A DNA stretch of 64,000 nt from Phorcus lineatus (GCA_921293015.1 OV121097.1:32179929-32243928); one strand, 5' to 3'; shown: positions 38,004 through 50,443, numbered from the stretch's first letter. Notes: a model not told the origin generated them from the letters alone. Made by a program: numbers and translations.

Positions 38004-39041
38004 TTATTTTGTCAGCGTTTGTTGTCGCACTTCGGAAAGCTGATGGTACAGAATACAAGGGTGAAAGTATTTTATCTATTGCTTGTGGCATTCAACGTCA
38101 TCTCAATGGCAACGGATACAACGTTGATTTCTTCAGTGATGTTGAGTTTAAGGACCTGAAGACGACCATAGACACAACCATGCAAGATAAGTGCGCTAGA
38201 GGAATTGGAATTCTGAAGAAACAGGCAAATGCAATTACGACAGAAAACGAAGAAATGCTTTGGGACAAAGGCCATCTAGGGACAAGCACTCCTAAAGCTT
38301 TGTCTGATGCAATGTTTTGGGATTAATTTCGGGTTACGAGGGGGCGAGGAACATACGGCCTTGTCACGTAAGAATTTTCAGATTGCAAGCGACAGTGAAG
38401 GACATACTTACCTGGAATATACAGAGTCTGTATCAAAAGCATTTCGTGGTGGCTTGAAGCATCGAAATATATCCCCACACACTGCGCGTGCGTGTGAAAA
38501 CAAGGATCGACCTGACAGATGTCCTGTCAATGTGTTTCGGAGTTACACAAGCAAGCTTCATCCTAACTATTCCTGACGTGTTTTACTATAGACCATTAGA
38601 GAAACCAAGAGGAAATATTTGATTCAGCCATTTAGCTATTAGACACAACAAGTTAGAAGGAACCGTTAAACGTCTTATGGAATCCGCAAACATTCCAGGA
38701 TACTACACAGACCACTCACTCAGAGCTTCAACGGCCACAAGATTATACCAAGCCGGAATCCCAGAGCAACTCGTCAAGGAACAAACTGGACATAGGAGTA
38801 ACGCAGTGGAGTTCTACAAACGTACATCAGATGAACAGAAGAGGAATGTGTCTGAAATCCTGTCTGGTCCTGTTAAAGTGCCAAAACTATCGCCTTCGGC
38901 AGAATTGGTAACAGCAGACAAAGGCAATATACAAAATGTTTGTGACACCGTTGTTATCAATTACTACTCGGCAAAATAGCTAGGCAACGGTTAATTACTT
39001 TCTAAACTTTGAAATTCAGTTCCAGAAGTCTTATAAACATG

Positions 39042-39047
39042 AATAAA
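39042..39047 (+). terminator. Candidate poly(A) signal of the Crypton
   Basis: AATAAA about 63 bases after the recombinase stop, in the plus orientation of the gene. It supports a former transcription unit ending here. Confidence 0.4.
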
Positions 39048-39101
39048 AGGTGCTGACATAATTGTTCTGTTCTTTTCCCCATAATTTTATCATTCTAGAT
39101 G

Positions 39102-39232
39102 CAAGGTGTCCGGCCACCTGGACTAGTTATCAATCTAGTTATTCATAAAAGGCCTGGCACCTTGTTTTGGGAATAGATGTTCATCCGGAGGTGTTCAATC
39201 TATGAACACTAGAATGGTCTTGATGAACACCT
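39102..39232. repeat. Nested hairpins downstream of the Crypton
   Basis: CAAGGTG (39102-39108) pairs with CACCTTG (39158-39164), with ACTAG/CTAGT inside. Next to it AGGTGTTCA (39189-39197) pairs with TGAACACCT (39224-39232), and a third TGAACAC lies between. It may mark the 3' end of the Crypton or an independent small element. Confidence 0.5.
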
Positions 39233-39911
39233 GTTCATATGCTAAAAGGGGTTGGTACGGAAAATGAATTGCTGAAAATTAGTGCGTTAGCACATTTTAG
39301 CCAGTGTGTAAACTAGTTTATTTCCACTCTGTGGAAGCGTAAAATATTACTAGAGAACAAAGCCTATCATAATCACCTCTTCAAGTTTGATAATCTATCC
39401 ATGTTTTGCCGGAGTAACAGCATATAGCATTTGTTTTCATTTTATCACCTTCTTTTATGTCTTTAAGTAATTGCATGCGTGGCTGTCTGATAAATTGTAA
39501 ATTTTGAACTGTCTCAATTCTAACTATTTTTGGTCACAAGATCAGTTGCTTACTTATCATGTACACCATGATCTTGTTTTATCTTCTAAACATATGTATA
39601 TAACCAATTATAACCAAAAAACAGAACGTAGCATACAATATATGGTCAGATGTGTATTGAAGAAAGCAAGCTCCATAAATGTTCTTGCTTCAATCAGTCA
39701 AATACCGCTTTGCCTCCGATGCATTAGCGTCAAACACAAATATGAATAAGACACTTTCTTACCTCTCATTCACTTTGAAGTGGTAACAAAGGTGTTTAAT
39801 ATGAGAAGCAAAATTCTCACCCGATATCTCAGAAATTTGGAATGGAATTAACTGATATAATTAAGTATTACTAACAGCAATGACCTAGTTGAAACGGCCG
39901 GATTTACTAGG

Positions 39912-40221
39912 GGGCGGGATAGCGCAGTGGTTAGCGCGTTCAGCTTCGGATCAGAGGTCCGTGGTTCGAATCCCGCCCGTGGCTCGGCAACTTTGTCTGC
40001 AGTAGAGAACTGTTCTACACGCAGTAAGGTTTGGGTGCAATGCTACACTGAAATTCAGCGCAGTACCACCCATGGTTCGCTAGTTCCAGCCGATGCTCGC
40101 AGGTTTCACCGCAATGCATAGCCACAATGGTGTTGCGGGCTTTCTCCCTGCAATAATACTAGCAGCCGTGATATAAGTGAAATAATCTTGAAAGCGGTGA
40201 TAAACACCAACTCACCTCACC
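39912..40221 (+). mobile_element. tRNA-derived SINE, second full-length copy
   Basis: Same family as 36871-37188, with A box near 39920-39930 and B box at 39963-39973, ending in CTCACCTCAC. Flanked by GATTTACTAGG at 39901-39911 and 40222-40232. Confidence 0.93.
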
Positions 40222-40904
40222 GATTTACTAGGTTTTATAACAATTGCTTAGACTTGCTGAACATAGGTCACTTTAAAAATTTGTAGTTCCAAATACAATT
40301 GTGTCTTATGGGAATGGTTTCATACCATTATTTGCAACATCAGTAAATACCATCAGTCACTTGTGTTTCTCTTAGCTTATGAGGATAGCACCGGGTACCT
40401 GTCAATAGGAAAATATAGAGTTATTATCAAAACTAGATATTCAGCAGAGTGAACATAACTAGAATATGAAGCAGTAGGCTCCAGTTGGCTAGCAAAGTAG
40501 CGTCAAGAAAATATTTTGTCACTAAAAGAAAAAAAATCAGCTAAGCTTACAGAATATTTGTGGAATTAGTTTCCGTTTTTCAAATAAAGCTAGATCCTTC
40601 ATTTCAAGTAAAAGCATATTTTCAGAATAGAATCGGATATAGAAACTAGTTTTGAGATAGAAATTTCAGTTTCTTAAGGGCTCTCGCCCAGAATAGATCG
40701 TTTGTTCAAAGAAGTTTGATGAAATCAAATAACTTTCTGGAATGGAAAAAACAAATTGAAAAGAGATATGTTCGGCGAAGCCCAAAGAGGCTAATTATGA
40801 AAATCATATATCACAATAGAGCAGTGATTTCGGTCCATCAAACCGTTAATTCTGAGAAGGTGGTTGTTATTTGATAACTCTCCGGAATGATAATTCTCTC
40901 CCTA

Positions 40905-41180
40905 TATAGGTAGCTCCGTCATAAATTCCTATACAACCTCTGACATAATACGAACGTTCCTCGGACTAGAAATAAAGAAACGTAATTTGATGCAATCAAA
41001 GTTTGTTGTGCAATCTGCGACGCCGTTTCAAACTTCTCATTTAAATCGCATAAGTTATTTCCATAGCTTTCCAAAACATATTTGAATATGCACCTTGCAC
41101 TTTGAATCTCATTTGCAGAACACATACGCTTCATTTAGCGAATGCATGCATGGGCGTGTGCGACAACAAATATGTTATTC
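40905..41180. repeat. Interspersed repeat family, copy 2
   Basis: Most complete copy: AATTCCTATACAACCTCTGA at the left, GATGCAATCAAAGTTTGTTG in the middle and GCATGGGCGTGTGCGACAAC at the right. Probably an old non-autonomous element. Confidence 0.6.
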
Positions 41181-41727
41181 ATGAATACGGTGGTTTCATT
41201 AAGGCTTTATCATTCTTAAATCAATGAAAAATACTCAACTCATAAGAGAATACAGATAGCCTTTTACAAGCATCTCAAATTTCGGAATCTATGTCGGTAT
41301 TTTTCCAGATCTACATACATCATTAATTATCTTCGATGAACAAGGGCTGAGTTGTCAAAATGATGACACTCTAAGAGATGATCATCTAATATATAGATAC
41401 TATATATATACTCTTTTAAAAAAAGCAACTTGACATTCATGCAAAATTGATTTTTTCGAAACGGGTCAATATTTTTCATGATACAAACCTGTAATTTAAA
41501 GAATGGCTTGCTCAAAAGTGTAAATTTACCGAAAACAATGGCCCAAAAAGTTTACGTTGTGTTCAGGGACGAAAACGAGCGATTCGTCCAAATGCATTTT
41601 CTGCCAAAACACGTGCAGCATGGGATCATGAAGGTTTACATGCAGAGACGTCTGCTTTAGGGGTATAAAAAGCCATATCAGCCGCTGTTCATTCAGACTA
41701 CACAACATCGGTACAGCGACCTGAAGA

Positions 41728-42682
41728 ATGCCAAGACTGAACAGAGCGCAACGCAACAACGCTATTGGCAGACTGCAAGCAGGAGCGACGCAGCGAGATG
41801 TTGCAACACACTTTGGCTTGTCCAGACAGACCATCTTTTCATTATGGACCCATTTCAAAACCCGAAACAGTGTTGATGATAGGCCAAGGTCAGGCAGACC
41901 AAGGGTGACTACTCGGGCCCAAGATCGGTACATCCGACTGCTCCACCTTCGGGAACGCACCAGGACAGCAACGTCAACAACAACGCAGGCCTGCGTAGAA
42001 TTTCCGACCAAACGGTACGCAACAGGCTGAAAGAGGTTGGACTTTTTCCACGACGACCGGTTCGACGTCCCCTTTTAACGCAACGTCATCTGGCGGAACG
42101 TCTCCAGTGGTGTCAAGAGAGGATGAGATGGGCAAGTGCAAGGTGGAGAACCGTTCTCTTCACTGATGAGTCCCGTTTTCTGCTTCGACGAAGTGATGGA
42201 CGAGCACGTGTATACCGACGTCGTGGAGAACGTTATGCTGCCAACTGTGTTCAGGAGGTTGTCCCATTTGGAGGTGGGAGTGTTATGGTGTGGGCCGGGA
42301 TTCGTCACGGTGTTAGGACACCCCTTGTGCATGTTGTGAGTAACCTCACAGGAGTACGGTATAGGGACTGGATCCTACAGCCTTACGTTATTCCTCACGT
42401 CAACGTCCATGGTGGTCTCTTTCAGCAGGACAATGCTCGAACACATGTTGCACGTGTTTGTCAAGACTTTTTACAGCGTAACAATATCCAGACATTGCCA
42501 TGGCCAGCCAGGTCACCAGATTTGTCACCAAATGAGCATCTCTGGGACGAACTGGATAGCGCGTGCGCAGTAGGAATCCACCACCCCAAACATTTCTTGC
42601 AGCAGTTCAGCACGAATGGCAGAACATTGCACAGGCTGTGATTGACAACTTGATTGCATCCATGGGTCGTAATAGCCTCTGA
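41728..42682 (+). pseudogene. Tc1-like transposase (DD34E), frameshifted
   Basis: Starts MPRLNRAQRNNAIGRLQAG with a helix-turn-helix (DVATHFGLSRQTIFSLW) and a GRPR AT-hook-like linker (SGRPRVTTRAQD). The catalytic part has FTDES, then GGGSVMVWAGI, QQDNARTH and SPDLSPNEHLWDELD. Thirty-four residues separate the second Asp from the Glu, as in Tc1 elements. The enzyme cuts and pastes the element at TA sites. Two one-base frameshifts are visible: near 41985-42000, between TSTTT and RRISDQTVRNRL, and near 42560, just after ELD. Hence it is inactive. A possible left terminal repeat lies at 41412-41445; no matching right repeat was found. Confidence 0.93.
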
Positions 42683-42689
42683 TTATAGA

Positions 42690-43390
42690 GATTGATGAGT
42701 TCATGTTGGAACTGATTTCAGAAATCTGCAGTGACAATGGAGCAGAAAATTGCCAAGATAATCTTTCGGAAATATGGAAGAATGACACAATTAGGGAGGA
42801 AAATAGAAGTGTAAAATTGTGGATGAAAAGAGAAAACTGGCTGTTAAAACAACCATCAACTACATCTTCCAAAGTGCAGAAAAATAAAAAGAAGAGATCT
42901 CCAAATAAGGGAAACAATCACCTTCTTAAGAACAGGATCCAAAAGGATGGGAGAACACACGCCAGAACAACACCCCCAGTAATTGATCGAGAGCAAAATT
43001 TGGAAAACAAATATCAAATCAAAACCTACAATCGGAGGACTCCTTTACTGTAGAGAACTTGATTCAATCTGAGGACTTATCATCATCCGAGGACTTTCAA
43101 CAATCCAACACAACCTTATCAAGTGTGAGAGAAGACTCTACTGTATCGCAATCGGAAGGGAGAAGTAATGACATTTCATCCACATCATCTTAGAATGCCC
43201 TTTCAAAAAGCTTTTGGAGTAAATTTAACTTTATAAAAAGATATTCATCAAAAAACACTAAAACATATACTCTTAGAATTTACATGTATACAAGTAGTGT
43301 CAACTGTGCAATTGAAACAAAAGATCAATTGATGGACAGGGACCGACCAGGAAGAGGCTATTACAGTAACTCAAATCTTAATCTCTCATA
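42690..43390 (+). pseudogene. Unrecognised coding remnant beside Tc1
   Basis: Directly after the transposase the plus strand stays protein-like. It reads LELISEICSDNGAENCQDN, then NKKKRSPNKGNN and ARTTPPVIDREQNLENKYQ. A frame slip follows near 43035, then SEDSFTVENLIQSEDLSSS and REDSTVSQSEGRSNDISSTS. An in-frame TAG near 43191 interrupts, after which FIKRYSSKNTKTYTLRIYM and QLMDRDRPGRGYYSN run to TAA near 43390. Composition is Lys-rich then Ser/Glu-rich, like a low-complexity C-terminal domain. I do not recognise the family; a mobile-element protein into which Tc1 landed is one possibility. About 230 codons of the C-terminal part remain. Confidence 0.4.
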
Positions 43391-43647
43391 AATAGCGCAT
43401 TGTTAGCTAATCAAGGTTACTACTTGTCACTTGCTAATCAAGCAAAGTCTATTGTACATTTTTACATTGTTAAGCATGCGTACCTATATATTTGCCATGT
43501 TATGAAAACTCCACACTGTTGAAAAGACTTGTTATCAAGTCGAAATGCGACGCATCCAGTCATCATTAAAATGATATCTACAGCAAGTGTCGTCTGAAGT
43601 ATTTTATTTTAAAATATCTTTTTACTTCACGTGAAACCTTCAACTTT

Positions 43648-43649
<2 letters not shown>

Positions 43650-43718
<69 letters not shown>
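43650..43718. repeat. (AT)n microsatellite
   Basis: About 26 clean AT units, then interrupted ATACATATACATATATAT. Confidence 0.98.
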
Positions 43719-44039
43719 GATTTAGGTAAAGATCGACCACGCTGGAAAATGGTTGCTGTCAAATATTATTAGATATAAGGAAAACTGATTAAGCTCTAAT
43801 TGAAAGTTATGATAATGTCCTGTGAATGCTGTATATCAGTATCCTATAATATTAATCATATATGAAAACCCTTGTTTAAATTATTTATATTCGATTAATC
43901 AAATAGTAAGGATTTTAACTTTATATTATAGAAAACAAGATGCATTGCAAAGTTAACAATATAACCTTAAATTGATATTTCACTAGTCGATGACGATGAA
44001 AAATTAAAATTTCATTACACTATAAATTTGTTTCATATG

Positions 44040-44960
44040 GTTATGTGTCTCAATTGCGAAATCATAAGCCTTCACTCCTATGAGACTGAGTGTGTCTTGA
44101 TTAAAAAGTAATTATCCTTTCGGGCCTCGGGGTTATTTGAATGATGCTCTTGTAATCTGTGGTAATGGATTGCGAACCAAGATTTACAGAATCTCATTAA
44201 GACTCGCCTGACGCCACAGCGAACGTAATTATGGACTTAGCACTTAGATTTCGTTATTTTCGTGATTCAATTTCATCAATATTACTAACAATTTTAAACA
44301 TTTCAAATTTTGTAGGTGTCTCTGTATGATATTTTTGTTTAATTATGAGTTCTTGCTTTTCAAATAATAGTGATTTTTCATATCACCAAACGATGTTTGC
44401 GTTCATTCCATTTACATACTACATAACGGCATAAAGACATGTATTTATTTAGGAAATTTGACTTGACAGATGAAAAGACCAAAGGACAGCACCTGCAGAT
44501 TGAATCGCTGAATGAATAATAATGTTGTCTGGAGCATATCTGGTATTAGAGCTTGCCTGACGGGATTGCAAATCGACCATCTTTACTTAACATCTTAATG
44601 CTTTTTGCCTCAAGCCCAAAAGGAAGATGTTTGATGTGCAAAGAACACAGAAAAAGATGTCAGAGAGGACTGAAACTCTAAGGAACATTCATCAACAAAA
44701 CCTCATCAAGCAAGATCATGCTAAGCTCTAAGATAAATGATATTGACTTGAGCTGAAAGATAAGCAACAGTTACTCAAAGGAAGGTTGTCTAAAGGCATT
44801 TAAACAAGTCGAATCATTGCAAATGTGCTTACAGATTTGCCAATATGACCTGGATCGTGTACATTCCTTGATCTTCAGTATCAAACGACGACTTTAACAC
44901 TAATACAGTTTGATTTTTGGCCTTATATGCTCTTTTAAGACGTATCATTTGCTTTTCAGG
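44040..44960. repeat. Segmental piece E
   Basis: Same block order as 27770-28680: 44040-44220, GATTGAATCGCTGAATGA (44499), TTTGATGTGCAAAGAACA and ACTCTAAGGAACATT, then a divergent m4 block at about 44895-44960. It continues with 46230-46330 (matching 24380-24470) and 47265-47440. Confidence 0.65.
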
Positions 44961-46803
44961 ATAGGCCATTACGTTACCGTTACGTTACAAAGTGAAGAGA
45001 TCAATAACAGTTAATAAGAATATAACGGTATTTGTTATTGTACCATTGATATCATAACTTGTTTGCGTATGAGTAATATGGATGCCTATGTGGATGTTAT
45101 GTTGTTCTTTTTTTCTCGTATTATTCCAAGCAATCAACTATCAAGTTTTTTATTTATCTCGGTTTGGATAAAACAAATTAAAGTATTGTCTACAAGTTGT
45201 TACTTTAATGACGGATTTGGCGGAATCATAATCTGTTTATTTTAATGTTTAGAACATTTTATTTATTTTCCGTTCACACTTACTTTTCTCTACATTGTGT
45301 AATCTTTTCAGTCGGCCAAAAAATTTTAAATTGTATTGATTTTTTTTGTTAGTTGATCTATCTAAGTACTTCATTATGAATTTGTTTTTTAATCATATTT
45401 TACGTCAATATTTAACGTCAATACTTTAAGACATTCTAAACAAATATCAGTAAAGAGCTCCTAAATTCATAACTTGCTTATACAACACCTTTTGATGTAA
45501 CCATTTGTGTGATATTTAAAATATGTCATATTATAAGACCGTTTCTTAAATTCCAAATTTTACTTATTGTGCCAGATAGATAAGATATAATTATTTTCCA
45601 GAAGGAAAATGTAGATATAGCCCTTATAGAGACATAGTTCTTATTATTAAAGGTTTAACTTCAGCTTCTTATGATAATTATAAAGTTGATTGTAATTGGT
45701 GTTTTATGATTATTCTATGGTTACGAACACATATACTACTTCAAGTTTATATTTATCAAATTGAGTAAGTTAAATTGTAGTTCAGATTGAAATGTATCAT
45801 ATTGTCTAAACAGCGCTTGTCATGAAACTGATTGTTGTCATTGGCCTTCAGCCCTTCGGCTAATCCCGCGAACAAATCTCTAAAATATGACTCATGTCCT
45901 TGTTAATAATTGTCAGGCTATATCCATAATAACTCATAGTCTTAATACATTTCCCTTAACATTATAAGGAAAAAAGGCGACTAACTCCAAATAATAGACC
46001 TAGCAATTTTAGATATACGAATTTTGTTTCCGTTACATGCAATTCCAAATTGTCAATTACAATTTGAATTAGTATAAGAATGATTTCAAATCAGAGACCA
46101 CAGAGTGTAGTTGGATACCGTAAGACATTCACTTCAATGCTAAAATATTGTTTACCAGGGAAAATATGTTAATTGATTTAGACCTGCATGGGTGGATATT
46201 GTGAAGTGTTTAATTGTATATCTTAAAGACGTTGAAAGCACTTTGGTGTCTAAACATCATTTTAAGCATCAAAAACACCATCAATCACATGAGTTGTTCA
46301 CGGCTTATCCTATATGTATAAACTTGTTTGGGAATATAGAGCATACTAATTATTTTTGATAAATCAAAATCCTAAGAGGGGTTAAATGGAACTGATTTTG
46401 CAAGATGACTATCCTTGCGTCTATAAATGTACCTATCTAATGTTTACATTGCATTTGTTATCATAACTTTGTATTGATGGTAAAAATGGAATTTTTCGGT
46501 GGATCAAAATCAAGTAAGTGATAAAAAAAATTGCTTTAACACATGTCTTATGTATCTTTAATTCATTAAAAAAAAAAAATTTCCATATGGATATACACCG
46601 TTCAGGATCATGTGTGAACATTCCGAACTACCAAGCAATGTATTAAACAGTTGTTTTATTTAACCTTTATATAGGGGGTGAAGAATAAGTTAGGAATTTT
46701 AAAACACTAAAAGAAAATTATTTCAACGCTCTCAATGAGTCAGAATTATTAAGCTCCAAAATATGAATTATTCTTCAGAGCTAAAGATTTAGAAATGTCT
46801 GGA

Positions 46804-47065
46804 ATCCCGCCAGGGGCTCGGCAACTTTGTCTGCAGTAGAGAACTGTTCTACACGCAGTAAGGTTTGGGTGCAATGCTACACTGAATTTCAGCGCGGTAA
46901 CACCCATGGTTCGCTAGTTCCAGCTTATGCTCGCAGGTTCCACCGAAATGCATAGCCACAATGGTGTTGCGGGCTTACTCCCTGCAATAATACTAGCAGC
47001 CGCGATATAAGTGAAATAATCTTCAAAGCGGCGTTAAACACCAACTCACCTCACTTCACCTGGAT
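46804..47065 (+). mobile_element. tRNA-derived SINE, 5'-truncated copy
   Basis: Begins just inside the B box and runs to the CTCACTTCACCT tail. Target duplication GAAATGTCTGGA at 46792-46803 and 47066-47077. The loss of the A box means it cannot be transcribed from its own promoter. Confidence 0.92.
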
Positions 47066-47264
47066 GAAATGTCTGGATGGTGAAATCCAATGGACAATCC
47101 CTTTATTTCTACGACCTATGGAACTATCATTTCCCTATCCTTCTGTTTCCTGCAAAAACAAAGAAAACGACCGTTTATTATGGCACGAGAAAGAGAGGTT
47201 TCACAATTTGAATCACCCTCATTTTAAATCAAAGAACGTTTAGTTTGACATTGCATGCACAGAC

Positions 47265-47440
47265 AAATCATGCACCTTCCAGCTTGATGTTTTATTTCAA
47301 TGAATCTAGAAATATCCTGCATTATTGAAAGCTTATGGTTCTTGTTCAAAACAACTGTCAACAACCATAAACCTAATTTTTTCATAGATTTCAGAATCAG
47401 TAGAAATCAATGGCTGAAGATAATGAAAGGAAACGGGGCT
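47265..47440. repeat. CTGTAAATAG block (m5), fourth divergent copy
   Basis: Keeps CAGCTTGATGTTTTATTTCA and GTTCAAAACAACTGTCAACA, but the core is altered to ATCTAGAAATATCC. Confidence 0.65.
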
Positions 47441-47499
47441 CCCCATAAACTAATGTAAACATGTTTACATATTTAAGAAACTTATCTTCGAAGTTCTAC

Positions 47500-49250
47500 A
47501 GCTGCATGCAAAAAGTTTGTTCATATACCTGTATATACTAGTGCAAATATCGTGTAATTTGAGATACCTTTGAGATATCGTAGGGTTGCGAAAAAGATAC
47601 GTATAATTATGAATTTTCAATACACATGCAGATCCATTCTTCTTTTAGGCAAATGTTACCCGTAACTGTGTTGGCAGGCAATTGAAGTGACCAGGGGTCA
47701 AAATTCCCAAAACACTAATTTTTATTTTTCTCCATAAAAGCCTTCTTAAGTTATCAACTTCTTTAAAAATTAGTCACGTTTGTTCCTTAGCACAAAGCCA
47801 ATGTGATTATGTTGGTTTTAATCTCAGATAGTCGATATGGAACATTTCATTTGACATTTAACGAAATCGAAATTTTAAAAATATGACCCGTTCTGTCTAT
47901 ATCCATATGCCAAAATTTTAATTTTTGCACGATAGACCAGACGATCCCAAAATGAGTTCAAGAATGGCTATATCGCACATGGACAGTGGGTGATCCATTG
48001 TCAGTTTTGCTGAAGTTATTCTATTGGCGTTGAAACGAAACCCAAATTACATGACATTTGCACTACGATTCAGTGGTAAGTGAACAAACTTTCGGTATGC
48101 AGCTGTATTTGCAAATCATATCTTTTGGTCTGACAGACTGAATGGTCACCATTGAAATGTTACTCATTAATTAAATTTATTATATAATTCAATTATCAAA
48201 TTAAAACAGTCTGTAACCTAATTCTTAAGTTCATTTCTCTCCTAAGACGGGTAATGAACGGAAGCCAAAACCATTTGAGAAATAGTTACTTGATGTAATC
48301 AACGAGTGGACCCTTAACAATATCAGATACGTCCAACCTCATTATACGTTACCTTACAATAATAACATACTCGTCTTTTTATATGCTGACCTTTGACCAA
48401 ATTCTGTCTTATGAAGCCATTACATAGAAATAAATCCTTGTCAATCAGACGAGTCAGATTAGTTACAAGTTACTCAATTACGATGCTATTCTATAGTTAT
48501 TTTATTCATTTTGCATTCAGGTGGCCCTTCATCCGATATGATTGGTTTGTCTTATTCTTTATTTATTTTGTCTTCTTAGTTTTTTTGCCAAGGTTTGATC
48601 AAATGGTTGTTTCATCGTTCATCGCTGTATGCAAACAATAACAATGATATAAATAATAATATCAATTAATAAACAATTATATTATTCAGCTTCAAAATTT
48701 GAGCCCAAGTAATGAATCCACCATAAAAAGGCTTCAAATAGAAATACATGTATCTGCAAATAGATTGCATTGATTGTGAATTTGTAAGTCATTGGAAAGT
48801 GTTTCATATCAATAAGTCTTAAGCAGTTTTTGGTTGTAAATGACGAAAATGGTTTTCAGATAAACTCTTCTAATTACACACCCAAACACAGTGACCAAAT
48901 TCAATGTGCTGAGAGTCATTTACAGTGATCCATGAAATATAAGCCTTAACGAAGGTTTGTCTTTTTAAGTATCAAATTTGTAAATTCATTTATTTTCCTA
49001 GTTATACGGCGAACATTTTAGAGTCAAAAAAAATTTAGAGTCAAAATAACCATTCTTGGAATGTAAGGATACGTGGGTTGGGTTATTTACGGTTCAATTT
49101 AAGAAAGCATTAGGGCGATCAAAAGTAACTAAGGTTATTTAGGCCACTATCAAGGAATTCCACTTCGGCGAAGGTACAAACAGTAAAGAGGCTCTTTAAA
49201 GTGGACTTTTTTCTAGAAATTTAGTTTTAAATAAAATTCTTCTTTTACAT
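47500..49250. other. Non-coding stretch
   Basis: No gene or element recognised. A short direct repeat (AGAGTCAAAA, AGAGTCAAAATA) lies at 49020-49045. Confidence 0.5.
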
Positions 49251-49259
49251 TTGAATATT

Positions 49260-49530
49260 TCTTTTTAAAATATTGTTTGCCTTTCGGGGTCCTTTGAAAT
49301 AGTCCTCATCAAATTTAATGCGACTTTATAAAAACAGGTAAACTGCGGCAAGTCACATTACAGAAAAGGGGGGAAAGACAAGTCATCGTCTGAAACCCAA
49401 AGGAACTATTTACTTCTTCTTCAACAACACGCTTCGCTTCAGAACAGGAAGAACCATTGCAAACATCCAAGAAGATTAAAAGTATTGATCTTATGTGTAA
49501 ACAGGCTATGATCTATAACAAGAAGCTGCG
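49260..49530. repeat. Segmental piece G (partial)
   Basis: CTTTCGGGGTCCTTTGAAATAG, then GTCTGAAACCCAAAGGAACT and AGATTAAAAGTATTGATCTT follow the order of pieces D and E. Strongly shortened. Confidence 0.5.
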
Positions 49531-50397
49531 CTCTTTAGACATCGTGAGTCGATTTCTTTCTTCAGAGGCCTTTCAAAGTGAATAACGTTGATCTTAGAGC
49601 CAGGAGAGAAGTCACTAGTCATTTCGATAATGGGAATAAGAAGCTAACAGTAGTTGTAATAACGGAAATAACGTGTTATATCTTGTACCTTCAGTGCCCC
49701 AAAGTCTCTTTGCCCTGTGAGAAAAAAGAGATTTCTAAATTTTAGAAATGTAAAATGATTCTTTTAGGAGTCGCTTTTACTTTTAATTTGCAATTACATT
49801 CCCGATAAATTAATCAATAACTCGTTATAAAACAACTTTTTTATTATCTTAATATTGTTTGTTTTGACCTCCTCCATAACTTGAATAATATCAAGAAACA
49901 GCAGATCTACTTCCTTGGATGTGTATTTCATAATCTTATAAGAAAAAGTATGAGTTGTGCAATAAGTCTTTTAGCAAAATGAAAATCTGTCAGCACAACA
50001 AAGTAAGTCAGGTTAATTCTTCGGAATTGATGTAAAACAAGCTACTTTTCAATGCAAAGTATGATATTTGGATAAATCTAACTACGTGATTCTTGCAAAA
50101 GGTTTCAAGAGTCTAACGTGTCACATTTTCTTATATTACAATCGTATAGGGGTATCATATTCCATACGATGCCCTAGTGCATTTAAAAATCGGAATAACT
50201 TCATGGAATATATCATAAGGAAATAAGCTGAGATAGAATGTTTAAATTAAGGTTTAAACAAGCTATTGATCTAGTTACTTATAGAAATACATCAAGAATA
50301 TATGTTGTTATCAAATTATAGTTGCCGTTCTGCAATTTATCATATGAAACCTTTGAAAAGTTTCTGACTTACATCTCGAAACAACATCCATCCACTT

Positions 50398-50443
50398 AAA
50401 CCTCGCTTTACTTGTATATAAACCTCGCTTTACTTGTATAGGG
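50398..50443. repeat. Short 22-base tandem duplication
   Basis: AAACCTCGCTTTACTTGTAT occurs twice in a row. Confidence 0.9.

Larger units (their letters stand above)
34244..38979 (+). pseudogene. Crypton-type tyrosine recombinase element, five exons, broken
   Basis: Exons at 34244-34355, 34813-34881, 35178-35237, 37256-37351 and 37612 to 38979 join with every intron in phase 1. The last exon encodes the DUF3504/Crypton tyrosine recombinase core found in animal Cryptons and in Crypton-derived host proteins such as ZMYM2. The N-terminal arm starts RFAPITETQLKHRKTPNIPH. Catalytic Arg is in FGLRGGEEH; the HxxR box is in TDHSLRASTATRLYQAG; then TGHRSNAVEFYKR carries the His and the Tyr nucleophile. 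The enzyme cuts and rejoins DNA to move the element. Breaks visible: a 154-base SINE piece with target duplication at 37850-38016, a one-base insertion near 38325 before the catalytic Arg, a frameshift near 38573, and a Trp-to-TGA stop at 38620-38622. The copy is therefore dead. The alternative of a domesticated host gene is unlikely given the breaks. Confidence 0.85.

Noticed and set aside
41526-42011. 161-residue minus-strand frame
   Set aside because: It is the antisense shadow of the Tc1 transposase.
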